Below are positions 45,431 through 52,896 of a stretch of 64,000 nt of DNA, one piece after another. This stretch comes from Amycolatopsis deserti. Lineage in GTDB: Bacteria; Actinomycetota; Actinomycetes; Mycobacteriales; Pseudonocardiaceae. Location: the NCBI RefSeq assembly GCF_014653945.1, contig NZ_BNAU01000012.1:124001-188000 (forward strand), given 5' to 3'. Position 1 is the first letter of the stretch. Each line of letters opens with the position of its first letter. Made by a program: the position numbers and the translations under genes. The notes beneath the pieces were generated by a model. That model ran no database searches, was not told the origin of the DNA, and worked only from the letters and a program-made list of their open reading frames with translations.

Positions 45431-45617
45431 CCGGAATCGTGGCCTCGTCGAGCAACAGCACGGGGATGCCGTCCCGCACCGGGAACTCGCGGCCGCAGGA
45501 GGTGCACGTCAGCGCGTCGGCCTCCGGGTCGCTCGCCGTTCCCGGGCGCAGCGGCGCGTGGTCGTCGGACGGGCACGCCAGGATCTCCAGCAACTGGGCA
45601 TCGAGCGCGACTGCCAT
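45405..45617 (-). CDS. Trm112 family zinc-ribbon protein
   Basis: A 70-residue protein with 'LLEILACPSDDHAPL', then 'LTCTSCGREFPVRDGIPVLLLDEA'. It keeps the Cys-x-Cys-x2-Cys part of the zinc ribbon and the 'FPVRDGIPVLL' signature of bacterial Trm112-like (YcaR/UPF0434) proteins. Archaeal and eukaryotic relatives activate methyltransferases; the bacterial role is unclear. Located between pmm and the TobH-like gene, same strand. Confidence 0.9.
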   Translation of the reverse strand: MAVALDAQLLEILACPSDDHAPLRPGTASDPEADALTCTSCGREFPVRDGIPVLLLDEATIPGESRADGA

Positions 45618-45628
45618 GTGGAACCTCC

Positions 45629-46984
45629 CTAGCTGCGAACGATCGCGAGGACTTCGTCGGTCAGCGCGCGGACCGCGTCGGAATCGGCAGCCTCGACGTT
45701 GAGCCGGAGCAGCGGTTCGGTGTTGGACGGGCGCAGATTGAACCACGCCTTGCCCGGCAGTTTCACGGTCAGGCCGTCCATCTCGTCGATCTCCACGCCG
45801 GGACGGCTCGCGAACGCGTCCTTGACCGCGAGCTGCTTGGCTACCTGGTCGTCGACCGTCGAGTTGATCTCGCCCGAGGCCGCGTAGCGCGAGTACTCCG
45901 CGGTCAGCTCCGACAGCGGCCGCTCCTGCTCGCCGAGCGCGGCCAGCACGTGCAGCGCGGCCAGCATGCCGGTGTCGGCCCGCCAGAAGTCGCGGAAGTA
46001 GTAGTGCGCGGAGTGCTCGCCGCCGAAGATCGCGCCGGTGGCGGCCATCTCCTGCTTGATGAACGAGTGCCCGACGCGGGTGCGCACCGGCTTGCCGCCG
46101 TTCTCGGCGACGATCTCCGGTACGGCCTGGGAGGTGATCAGGTTGTGGATGATCGTGCCGCCCGGGTCCTTGGCCAGCTCGCGCACGGCGACCAGCGCGG
46201 TGATCGCGCTCGGCGACACCGGGTCGCCGTTTTCGTCGACCACGAAGCAGCGGTCGGCGTCGCCGTCGAAGGCCAGGCCCGCGTCGGCGCCGACCTCGCG
46301 GACCTTGGCCTGCAGGTCGACCAGGTTCTTCGGGTCCAGCGGGTTGGCCTCGTGGTTGGGGAAGCTGCCGTCCAGCTCGAAGTACATCGGCACGATCTCG
46401 ATCGGCAGGCCCTCGAAGACGGTCGGGACGGTGTGGCCGCCCATTCCGTTGCCGGCGTCGACGGCGATCTTCAGCGGCCGGCTGCCGGACAGGTCGACCA
46501 GCTCGCGCAGGTAGCCGGCGTAGTCGCGGAGGACGTCCCGCTCGGTGACGCTGCCCGGCTGGCCGGCGAACTCCGGAACGCCCTGCTCGACGGTGTCGCG
46601 GATCTCGGCGAGCCCGGACTCCTGCCCCACCGGGGCGGCGCCCGCGCGGCAGAGCTTGATGCCGTTGTACTTGGCCGGGTTGTGGCTCGCGGTGAACATC
46701 GCCCCGGGCAGGTTGAGCGAACCGGAGGCGAAGTAGAGCTGGTCGGTGCTGCACAGGCCGATCGACACGACGTCCAGGCCCTGCGAGGTGACACCCTCGG
46801 CGAACGCGGCGGCCAGTCCCGGCGACGACTCGCGCATGTCGTGGCCGATCACCACCGACGGCGACTCCGGCTTGATCAGCAGCGCGAAGGCGGCGCCGAA
46901 GTCCCGGACGAGGCCGGCGTCCAGCTGCTCGCCGACGACACCCCGGATGTCGTAGGCCTTGACGATGGCCGACAGGTCTGACAC
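45629..46984 (-). CDS. manB: Phosphomannomutase/phosphoglucomutase
   Basis: A 451-residue alpha-D-phosphohexomutase converting mannose-6-P to mannose-1-P, possibly also glucose phosphates. The four family motifs are present: phosphoserine loop 'TASHNPAKYNGIK', metal loop 'AFDGDADRCF', sugar loop 'GGEHSAHYY' and phosphate loop 'RPSNTEPLLRL'. The GTG at 46984 ('VSDLSAIVKAYDIRG') was chosen because GGGGAG lies just upstream; an ATG eight codons earlier is possible. First gene of the run pmm, Trm112, TobH-like, manA. Confidence 0.95.
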   Translation of the reverse strand: MSDLSAIVKAYDIRGVVGEQLDAGLVRDFGAAFALLIKPESPSVVIGHDMRESSPGLAAAFAEGVTSQGLDVVSIGLCSTDQLYFASGSLNLPGAMFTASHNPAKYNGIKLCRAGAAPVGQESGLAEIRDTVEQGVPEFAGQPGSVTERDVLRDYAGYLRELVDLSGSRPLKIAVDAGNGMGGHTVPTVFEGLPIEIVPMYFELDGSFPNHEANPLDPKNLVDLQAKVREVGADAGLAFDGDADRCFVVDENGDPVSPSAITALVAVRELAKDPGGTIIHNLITSQAVPEIVAENGGKPVRTRVGHSFIKQEMAATGAIFGGEHSAHYYFRDFWRADTGMLAALHVLAALGEQERPLSELTAEYSRYAASGEINSTVDDQVAKQLAVKDAFASRPGVEIDEMDGLTVKLPGKAWFNLRPSNTEPLLRLNVEAADSDAVRALTDEVLAIVRS

Positions 46985-47063
46985 GCGCTCTCCCCGAGAG
47001 TTGTCCATGGGCTGCGGATACCCGAGAGCCTACCGGGGGAACGCTCGGTGGATGTGGCGTGAC

Positions 47064-47420
47064 CTACGAGATCGGGTCGGGCAGCACGCGCAGGTGGCCG
47101 CGGCGCCCGGACGGGCCCTCCGGTTCCGGCGGCGGGGCGGGCCGGTCGGACCGGCCGGCTTCGCGGACGGCCTCGGCGAGCGCCGTGAGCTCGTCGTCGG
47201 ACCGGTCGGGGGCGGCGAACTCGCCCTCGTGCCGGACGACCTCCCAGCCCCGGGGTGCGGTGAGCCGCAGCGCGTGCGCCTCGCACAGGTCGTAGGAATG
47301 CGGCTCGGACGCCGTCGCGAGGGGACCGACCACCGCGGTCGAATCGCTGTAGGCGTAGGTAAGCGTGGCGACGGCCGGGTTCAGGCACCCCGTTCGCGAA
47401 CACTTTCGTACGCTCGACAC
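47064..47420 (-). CDS. DUF3499 family protein
   Basis: A 118-residue protein conserved next to pmm in actinobacteria (Rv3258c position). Its N-terminal half has 'VRKCSRTGCLNPAVATLTYAY' in outline and 'SYDLCEAHALRL', giving three to four Cys/His that look like a zinc site. The C-terminal half is acidic and Pro-rich. Function unknown. The GTG at 47420 has no Shine-Dalgarno; TATCGT lies 8 bp upstream. Confidence 0.85.
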   Translation of the reverse strand: MSSVRKCSRTGCLNPAVATLTYAYSDSTAVVGPLATASEPHSYDLCEAHALRLTAPRGWEVVRHEGEFAAPDRSDDELTALAEAVREAGRSDRPAPPPEPEGPSGRRGHLRVLPDPIS

Positions 47421-47428
47421 GATCGCAG

Positions 47429-47434
47429 ACGATA
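47429..47434 (-). promoter_or_regulatory. -10 element (TATCGT) for the DUF3499 gene
   Basis: On the minus strand TATCGT lies 8 bp before the GTG at 47420. Confidence 0.45.
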
Positions 47435-47497
47435 GCGCTTCCCCCGGGCAAGTGCGCGCAGGCGCACCGGTGGGGGCCACCGACCGAGGCCAACGCG

Positions 47498-47503
47498 TAA
47501 CCT
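47498..47503 (+). promoter_or_regulatory. -10 element (TAACCT) for leaderless metallopeptidase-like gene
   Basis: TAACCT lies 7 bp before the GTG at 47511. No Shine-Dalgarno sequence is present. Confidence 0.5.
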
Positions 47504-47510
47504 TCCGGAT

Positions 47511-47975
47511 GTGTCTATGGCTCGAAGTTCCCGGCATCGGCGGCGTGTCCGCCGGGACCGGCATGGCCGCGGGCTGCGTGGGCCGCTGTACCCGGCGACC
47601 CTGCCCGCCGCGGCCAGCCGCGCGGAGAAGTTCGACCAGCTCGTGCTCGACGCGCTCGAGCCGATCGAGGCCCGGTGGCGGGACCAGCTGACGAAGCTCG
47701 ACGTGGCGGTCGACGACGTGCCCGAGATCCGCGCCGCGGGCGGCCCGGCGGACGACGGGGTGCTCCACGACGGGGCGGTGCCGCTGTCCAGGCTGGTGCC
47801 GGCGGGCGTGGACCGGGCCGGCCTGCCGACGCGCGCGCGGATCGTGCTGTACCGGCGGCCGCTCGAGGCGCGGGCCAAGGACCCCGGCGAACTGGCCGAA
47901 CTCGTGCACGACGTGCTGGTGGAGCAGGTGGCGGGCTACCTGGGCGTCGAACCGGACATCATCGAGGGCGAGTAG
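47511..47975 (+). CDS. Metallopeptidase-family protein lacking the HExxH motif
   Basis: A 154-residue protein, by position the Rv3259 orthologue, of the small 'metallopeptidase family' found next to whiB2. The N-terminus is Arg-rich. The core is 'FDQLVLDALEPIEARW', 'LDVAVDDVPEI' and 'RIVLYRRPLEARAKDPGELAELVHDVLVEQVAGYLG'-type sequence in outline. Where zincin relatives have HExxH, this one reads HDVLVEQVA, so metal-dependent proteolysis is doubtful. GTG at 47511 (ATG two codons later also possible). Divergent from DUF3499. Confidence 0.75.
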   Translation: MSMARSSRHRRRVRRDRHGRGLRGPLYPATLPAAASRAEKFDQLVLDALEPIEARWRDQLTKLDVAVDDVPEIRAAGGPADDGVLHDGAVPLSRLVPAGVDRAGLPTRARIVLYRRPLEARAKDPGELAELVHDVLVEQVAGYLGVEPDIIEGE

Positions 47976-48097
47976 CGCTCGGGACCGGCCCCACCGCGGG
48001 CGGTGGCCTGCTGCGCGGCCTGGCGCCGGGGCTGAGGGCCGTGGCGCCGGGGGGACTGCTTCCGCAAGCGCGGCGCCGACGGATGCGGCGGCTCCGG

Positions 48098-48335
48098 GGC
48101 CGAAGTCGCCAGCGCGGGCAGCAGCCCGCCCCGCCGGGCAGGCCCGGCACCAGCCGCCCAGCTCCAACGGACACGCGCCAACAGGTGCGACCCGCCGCCA
48201 AGTCACCAGCGCAGGCACCAGCCGCCCCGCCGGGCAGGCCCGGCACCAGCCGCCCAGCTCCAACGGACACGCACCAACACGTGTGCGGCCCGCCGCCAAG
48301 TCACCAGCGCAGGCACCAGCCGCCCCGCGGGGCGG
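48098..48335. repeat. Tandem repeat of 96-98 bp between convergent genes
   Basis: The unit starting CCGCCCCGCCGGGCAGG occurs at 48126 and 48222, and a partial third copy starts at 48320. A partial copy of the unit's tail lies at 48098-48125. The two full units differ by a few bases and a 2-bp insertion. The remaining parts of the 47976-48427 spacer hold no gene I can support. Confidence 0.8.
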
Positions 48336-48427
48336 CCCGCCGCCGGCAGCGCCGAACCGTGGCTCAGGGCGCACCGGCTCCCCAGTCGCCGCGCCAGCAG
48401 CAACCCCGCCCACGGGGGCGCCGGCGC

Positions 48428-50362
48428 CTAGGAGCGCACCGCCTCCGCCGGCTCCGTCGGGTGCGGCTCGCGCAGGCGGGTGGGCACCGCCGTCAGCAGC
48501 GTGAACAGCGCCGCCGCGATCTGGACCAGCAACAGCACGTCCCGCAGGGTGGAGGGGTGCTCCAGCCGCACCTCGGCCTGCGTGGTCGGCACCGCGACCG
48601 CCACCTGGTGCCCCCACGCCGGCACGATCGGCACCGGCTTGCCGTCCACCTGCGCGCGCCACCCGTCCTCGTGCTCGGCGGCCAGCACCAGCAGCCGCCC
48701 GGGCACGCCCTCGGACACCCGCACCCGCACGTCCGGCAGCTGCGCGTCCACCGGCGTCACCCCGAGCGTGCTCGCCGGCGCCTGCGACGTCACCGCCTGG
48801 CGCGCCACCCCGGGCGGGATAAGCACGACCTGCCCGCCGGGCTCCAGCAGCCGCAGCACCGGCCGCCCGTCGGACGTCGGCGCGACCGACGACGCCAGAT
48901 CACCGGCCATCGTGACGATCGGCCGCGGATCCGCGCCAGCCGGGAGCACCACGAACAACGCCCCGGACGCCGCCGCGCCGGACAGCGCCGCCCGCGTCCG
49001 CTGCGTCTCCGGGTCGGTCAGCGCGTCCTGCCACCCGGCCAGCCGCGCGGGCGTCGCCGCGCTCACCGCCAGCTGCTCGTCCCCGAACCGCGGCATCCGG
49101 CCGCCCGTCTGCAGCGCGGGCGCGTGCCCGGTGTCCAGCACCAGCACCGACCGGCCGGTGCGGGACAGCTCGTCGGCCTGGTCCCGCGCCAGCGCCGGCC
49201 CGCCACCGGAGTGCAACGGCCCACCGCTGCCCGCCACCACGACCCCGACGGCCAGGGCCACCACCAGTGCCGCCCCACCGGCGAGAAAGGGCTTTCCGAC
49301 CGCGCCACGGCACACCGACAGCACGATCCACAGCAACCCCGCCCCGACGACCAGCAGCGGCACCCCGGCGAATCCCGGCGACACCGGCCCGCCCTGCAGC
49401 GGCTCCACCGCCACCAGCCGCACGACCAGCAACCCGGCCACCCCGAGTACCACCACGGCGAGCCCGGCCCCGGCCGCACGATTCGGCCGCACCGCGAACG
49501 CGATCACGGCGGCCAGCAACACCGCGAGCCCGACCGGCCACGACCCGGCCCCACCCGGATCCAGCCCGGCCAGGTCGACCGCGGTCACCGGATCGCCAGG
49601 GCCGCTCAGCCCGTGCAGCACCAGCGCCGGGTGGTTGACCAGCACGGTCGGCCACGGCATCAGCAACGCCAGCGGCACCAGCACGACGATGACCACCGAC
49701 GCGGCACGCTTGACCAGCGGGGCGGGCGAGGGCAGCACGACGAACCCGGCGACCAGCCCGGCCAGCGCGAGCAGGTGCGCCAGCGGCGAGAACGCGCCCA
49801 GCAGCGCCAGGCCCAGCGCGCACAACGACGAGGAGTGCAGCCACCGCTGCCCCGGATCGGCGAGCACGCCGGCGATCCCGGCGGCCACCGGCGGCAGGAG
49901 GATGTGGACGGCCACGACGTCGAGCCGGCCCTGCGCCACCCCGGCGGTCGCGGCGGGCAGCAACCCGTAGGCGGCGGCGACCACCGCACGCACCCACGGC
50001 TGCACCGGAAGCCGTCGCGTGGCGAAGAAGGCCGACACCCCGGCGAGCGGAGCGTCGGCGATCAACAGCAACGACACGAACCCGTGCGGGGTGAACACCG
50101 CACCGAAGATCCCGAGCACGGCCAGCGCGGCCGGCGCCGCACTCGCGGTGCCGCCGTCCACGGCGTGCCAGCCGGCCAGGTAAGCCGACCAGACCTCGCT
50201 CAGCGAACCGGCTTCGAGGAGCCGTCCGCCGGCGAGGTCGAACCCCAGTCGTCCCGCGTTCACCGACAGCCCCAGCACGGCGAGCACCACGAAAACGCCC
50301 GCCACCGGGGCGATCCTGGCCACCGTCGAGGTCTTGTCCGGGACGTTCACGTTGTCGGGCAA
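48428..50362 (-). CDS. Polytopic membrane protein, GT2-associated type, without a glycosyltransferase domain
   Basis: A 644-residue protein with about ten to twelve membrane helices in residues 15-390. A C-terminal extracytoplasmic part (about 390-600) follows, then a last helix ('VLLLVQIAAALFTLLTAVPTRL'). The segment 'HEDGWRAQVDGKPVPIVPAWGHQVAVAV' in outline resembles the beta-sandwich of YfhO/arabinosyltransferase-like membrane proteins. In relatives near whiB2 I expect a GT2 domain in front of such a region; none is present here. ATG at 50362 is the first start. Function unknown; envelope polymer work is a guess. Confidence 0.65.
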   Translation of the reverse strand: MPDNVNVPDKTSTVARIAPVAGVFVVLAVLGLSVNAGRLGFDLAGGRLLEAGSLSEVWSAYLAGWHAVDGGTASAAPAALAVLGIFGAVFTPHGFVSLLLIADAPLAGVSAFFATRRLPVQPWVRAVVAAAYGLLPAATAGVAQGRLDVVAVHILLPPVAAGIAGVLADPGQRWLHSSSLCALGLALLGAFSPLAHLLALAGLVAGFVVLPSPAPLVKRAASVVIVVLVPLALLMPWPTVLVNHPALVLHGLSGPGDPVTAVDLAGLDPGGAGSWPVGLAVLLAAVIAFAVRPNRAAGAGLAVVVLGVAGLLVVRLVAVEPLQGGPVSPGFAGVPLLVVGAGLLWIVLSVCRGAVGKPFLAGGAALVVALAVGVVVAGSGGPLHSGGGPALARDQADELSRTGRSVLVLDTGHAPALQTGGRMPRFGDEQLAVSAATPARLAGWQDALTDPETQRTRAALSGAAASGALFVVLPAGADPRPIVTMAGDLASSVAPTSDGRPVLRLLEPGGQVVLIPPGVARQAVTSQAPASTLGVTPVDAQLPDVRVRVSEGVPGRLLVLAAEHEDGWRAQVDGKPVPIVPAWGHQVAVAVPTTQAEVRLEHPSTLRDVLLLVQIAAALFTLLTAVPTRLREPHPTEPAEAVRS

Positions 50363-50498
50363 GGCTTCTCCACTGGGCGGCGGCGATCGGTGAGGATCTT
50401 CTGCCGCGCCAGCCTAGCCGAGCCGGCCGTGACTCCACGCACCCGCACGAGCACGCGAAAGACCTGCCACCTCGTTGTGAAGCAGGTGTTAAATTTCC

Positions 50499-50783
50499 TT
50501 ACACAGCCCGCTTTTTGAGCTTCCGACGCTCCCGTTCGGACAGACCGCCCCAGATGCCGAAGCGCTCGTCGTGGGCCAGCGCGTACTCCAGGCATTCGCC
50601 CTTCACTTCGCAGCCCTGACAGATCCGCTTCGCCTCACGGGTCGAGCCGCCCTTCTCCGGGAAGAACGCCTCGGGATCGGTCTGCGCGCACAGTGCGCGG
50701 TCCTGCCACTCGGGGGGCTCGTCGTTGTCGAAGAGGTCGACGAGCTCGCCCAGCTCCACCTCCGGGCCTTCTCGCCACTCCAC
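50499..50783 (-). CDS. whiB2: WhiB2/WhmD-type iron-sulfur regulator
   Basis: A Wbl protein, orthologue of mycobacterial WhiB2 and Streptomyces WhiB, needed for septation and sporulation in those groups. The core reads 'WQDRALCAQTDPEAFFPEKGGSTREAK' in outline, then 'CQGCEVKGEC' and 'FGIWGGLSERERRKLKKRAV', with all four cluster cysteines. The GTG at 50783 (94 residues) follows GGGGGA. An ATG at 50870 would add 29 residues and cannot be excluded. A perfect palindrome lies upstream at 50916-50931. It is the regulator most likely to act with WhiA-type factors. Confidence 0.93.
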   Translation of the reverse strand: MEWREGPEVELGELVDLFDNDEPPEWQDRALCAQTDPEAFFPEKGGSTREAKRICQGCEVKGECLEYALAHDERFGIWGGLSERERRKLKKRAV

Positions 50784-50915
50784 GACGTTCCCCCAATCCC
50801 TTCCGTCGGATTCCAACCGCACGTCCGCCTCCTCTGCTTCCACGCACTCCCCAGGCTGGCGGTCTTGCATCGCCGTACCCGTCGCCCCCTTGCAGCAACG
50901 AATAACAGCACTGTG

Positions 50916-50931
50916 ATTACACCCGTGTAAT
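50916..50931. promoter_or_regulatory. Perfect palindrome in the whiB2 promoter region
   Basis: ATTACACCCGTGTAAT has two 7-bp arms around CC. It resembles a BldD box (TNAC...GTNA) but with a 6-bp rather than 5-bp centre. It lies about 130 bp upstream of the chosen whiB2 start and about 105 bp upstream of the divergent M50 protease gene. Confidence 0.55.
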
Positions 50932-51035
50932 GAGGCTAGGTCAAGCGGAGTAGCGAGGTTGGGGGATGCTTCCGCCCCGCCGCGCAAGCGGACACGCCGA
51001 ACATCAACTCGCCAGGATGCGACAGACTGGACCCC

Positions 51036-51815
51036 GTGCAACGATCCGCGGTCCGACCCAGTCCTGTCTTCTTCGGCATTCTCGCACTCACCGTAGTGGG
51101 TGGCCTACTGGCCGCGTTCGGTGACGCGAGCACACTGCTGACCTCCGACCAAGACCCGATGGTGGTAGCCGGTGTCTTCATCCTCGTGATCGCCGGCTGG
51201 GTGCTCTCACTCACGCTGCACGAGTTCGGGCACGCCTTCGTCGCCTTCAAGGGCGGCGACTACGAGGTGGCCTCCAAGGGCTACCTGTCGATGGACGTCC
51301 GGCACTACACCGATCCGGTGTTGTCGATCGTGCTGCCGCTCGTCTTCCTGCTCATCGGCGGCATCCCGCTGCCCGGTGGCGCGGTGTGGATCAACCGCTG
51401 GGCGCTGCGCACCCGCACCGTCGCGTCCTGGGTGTCGCTGGCCGGGCCGCTGTCCAACCTGCTGATCGGCATCGTGCTGACCGTGGTCGTGATGCTGGTG
51501 CCGATGCCGGTCGGCCTGCTGGCCGGGCTGTCGTTCCTGGCGCTGCTGCAGATCGCCACGTTCGTGTTGAACATCCTGCCGGTGCCCGGCCTGGACGGTT
51601 ACGGCGCGATCGAGCCGTACCTGTCACCGGAGGCGCGTGAGTTCGGGGCCAAGGCTCGGCCGTGGGCGCCGCTCGTGCTGTTCGCCCTGCTGTTCGCGGT
51701 GCCCGCGGTCGGCAGCGCCTTCTGGGACCTGGTCTCGTTCATCTACGGCGCGGTGGGCGGCAACGACATCGCGGCCGCGGTCGGCCAGTACACGTTCTTG
51801 TTCTGGCGGCACTAG
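51036..51815 (+). CDS. Site-2 protease family (M50) membrane metalloprotease
   Basis: A 259-residue intramembrane protease with about six helices. The zinc motif is 'SLTLHEFGHAFVAFKGGDY' (HEFGH, about residues 62-66), and the second active-site motif is 'FVLNILPVPGLDGYG' (NxxPxxxLDG, about residues 180-190). No PDZ domain is present, so it belongs to the minimal group. Such proteases cut transmembrane anti-sigma factors or similar substrates; the target is unknown. GTG start, divergent from whiB2. Its stop is 3 bp from the convergent gene. Confidence 0.9.
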   Translation: MQRSAVRPSPVFFGILALTVVGGLLAAFGDASTLLTSDQDPMVVAGVFILVIAGWVLSLTLHEFGHAFVAFKGGDYEVASKGYLSMDVRHYTDPVLSIVLPLVFLLIGGIPLPGGAVWINRWALRTRTVASWVSLAGPLSNLLIGIVLTVVVMLVPMPVGLLAGLSFLALLQIATFVLNILPVPGLDGYGAIEPYLSPEAREFGAKARPWAPLVLFALLFAVPAVGSAFWDLVSFIYGAVGGNDIAAAVGQYTFLFWRH

Positions 51816-51818
51816 GTG

Positions 51819-52529
51819 TCACGCCGCGCGGGTGAGCCACTCGTCCGCGCGGCGCACCACCCGCTTGAGCCCGCTGCGCTCGCCGAGGTAGTCGCCGACC
51901 AGGCCGACCACCGGCAGCATCCCGACGGCCCGGTGGTAGAACCGGCCGTGCGGCCGCTTCTCCAGCTCGTCGGTGATGGCCATGAGCGAGCGGCCCATCC
52001 GCCACAGCGTCTTGCCCGCCGACTTCAGCGTGATGCGCCGGGGCCGGTGCTCCACCTGGGAGAACTCGCCGGCTAGCTTCGCGGTCTCGGCGTCCTCGTC
52101 GGCCGTCGAGTAGTCCTCGTGCTTGCCCGCGGCGAGCGAGGCGTCGATGTCGCGCTGGAACAGCACCCACGCGACCAGCCGGACCTTCTCGCCGATGTCG
52201 GAGATGCCGTGTTCCCCGGCGATGGCGGTCAGCAGCAGCGCCTGCGCGGCCGTGCCCAGCGCGTCCTGCACCGGCAGCCGGTCGGCGAGCGCGCCGCCCA
52301 GTCCGGGGATCGACGTGACCAGCGACGTGAGCCGGCCCAGCCGGTTGACCCACCAGTCGATGCGGCCGTCCCGGTCCATCGCCTCCCACGCGGCCGAACC
52401 CGGCACGCGCACCGACGCCAGCCCTTCCAGGCGGCCGGGCGTGCGCAGCGCGTGCAGCACCGGGCCGGACGCGCGCACGATCGGACGCAGCACGGCGACG
52501 ACCTGGCGGTCGGAAATCGCTTCACCCAC
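51819..52529 (-). CDS. Conserved protein of the mshB operon, function unknown
   Basis: A 236-residue, mostly helical protein with no clear membrane helix or catalytic motif. Recognisable stretches are 'SIPGLGGALADRLPVQDALGTAAQALLLTAIAGEHGISDIGEKVRLVAWVLF' in outline and 'LPVVGLVGDYLGERSGLKRVVRRADEWL' in outline. I do not know the family. The GTG at 52529 overlaps the stop of the small membrane protein gene by 8 bp; a GTG at 52541 is an alternative. Third gene after mshB. Confidence 0.65.
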   Translation of the reverse strand: MGEAISDRQVVAVLRPIVRASGPVLHALRTPGRLEGLASVRVPGSAAWEAMDRDGRIDWWVNRLGRLTSLVTSIPGLGGALADRLPVQDALGTAAQALLLTAIAGEHGISDIGEKVRLVAWVLFQRDIDASLAAGKHEDYSTADEDAETAKLAGEFSQVEHRPRRITLKSAGKTLWRMGRSLMAITDELEKRPHGRFYHRAVGMLPVVGLVGDYLGERSGLKRVVRRADEWLTRAA

Positions 52530-52896
52530 GGCTCGTTGCACTCCCCTTCGGCGGCACGGCGAGCACGCCACCGAGGCTCATCGCGGCCGGCAGCGCACCG
52601 CCGGCGATGAGCAGCAACGCTCGCCAGTCCTGCAGCAGCACGAGGTCCCCGCCGGGCCCGAACAACCCGACGATCACCACCACCAGTACCCACGCCACGA
52701 GCGGGACAAACGCGGCCCGCGGCGCGACCAGCCGCCCGGCCAGCCGAACGAGCAGCGGGGTGGTCAGCGCCGCGACGAGCACGGTGACCGGGAACGGGAT
52801 CGTCCCGCCGACGTAGAGCGGCAGGAAGAACAGCTCGAGCACGGCCAGCAACGCCGCGTCGAGCACCAGCAGCACCAGCAGCAGCAGCCTGGACAC
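52522..52896 (-). CDS. Small membrane protein encoded directly after mshB
   Basis: A 124-residue protein with three or four membrane helices ('LLLLVLLVLDAALLAVLELFFLPLYVGG' in outline, 'VTVLVAALTTPLLVRLAG', 'FVPLVAWVLVVVIVGLFGPG') and a short polar tail. M. tuberculosis has a protein of similar size and place after mshB (Rv1171). Function unknown. Its GTG starts on the base next to the mshB stop codon, so the pair is coupled. Confidence 0.75.
   Translation of the reverse strand: MSRLLLLVLLVLDAALLAVLELFFLPLYVGGTIPFPVTVLVAALTTPLLVRLAGRLVAPRAAFVPLVAWVLVVVIVGLFGPGGDLVLLQDWRALLLIAGGALPAAMSLGGVLAVPPKGSATSRG

Noticed and set aside
47675-50518. A 947-codon plus-strand frame opposite the membrane protein at 48428-50362
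   Set aside because: It is antisense of a protein with clear membrane helices and also runs through the 96-98-bp repeat.
50916-50931. Calling the whiB2 palindrome a BldD box outright
   Set aside because: The centre between TTAC and GTAA is 6 bp, not the 5 bp of the BldD consensus, so it is reported only as a palindrome.
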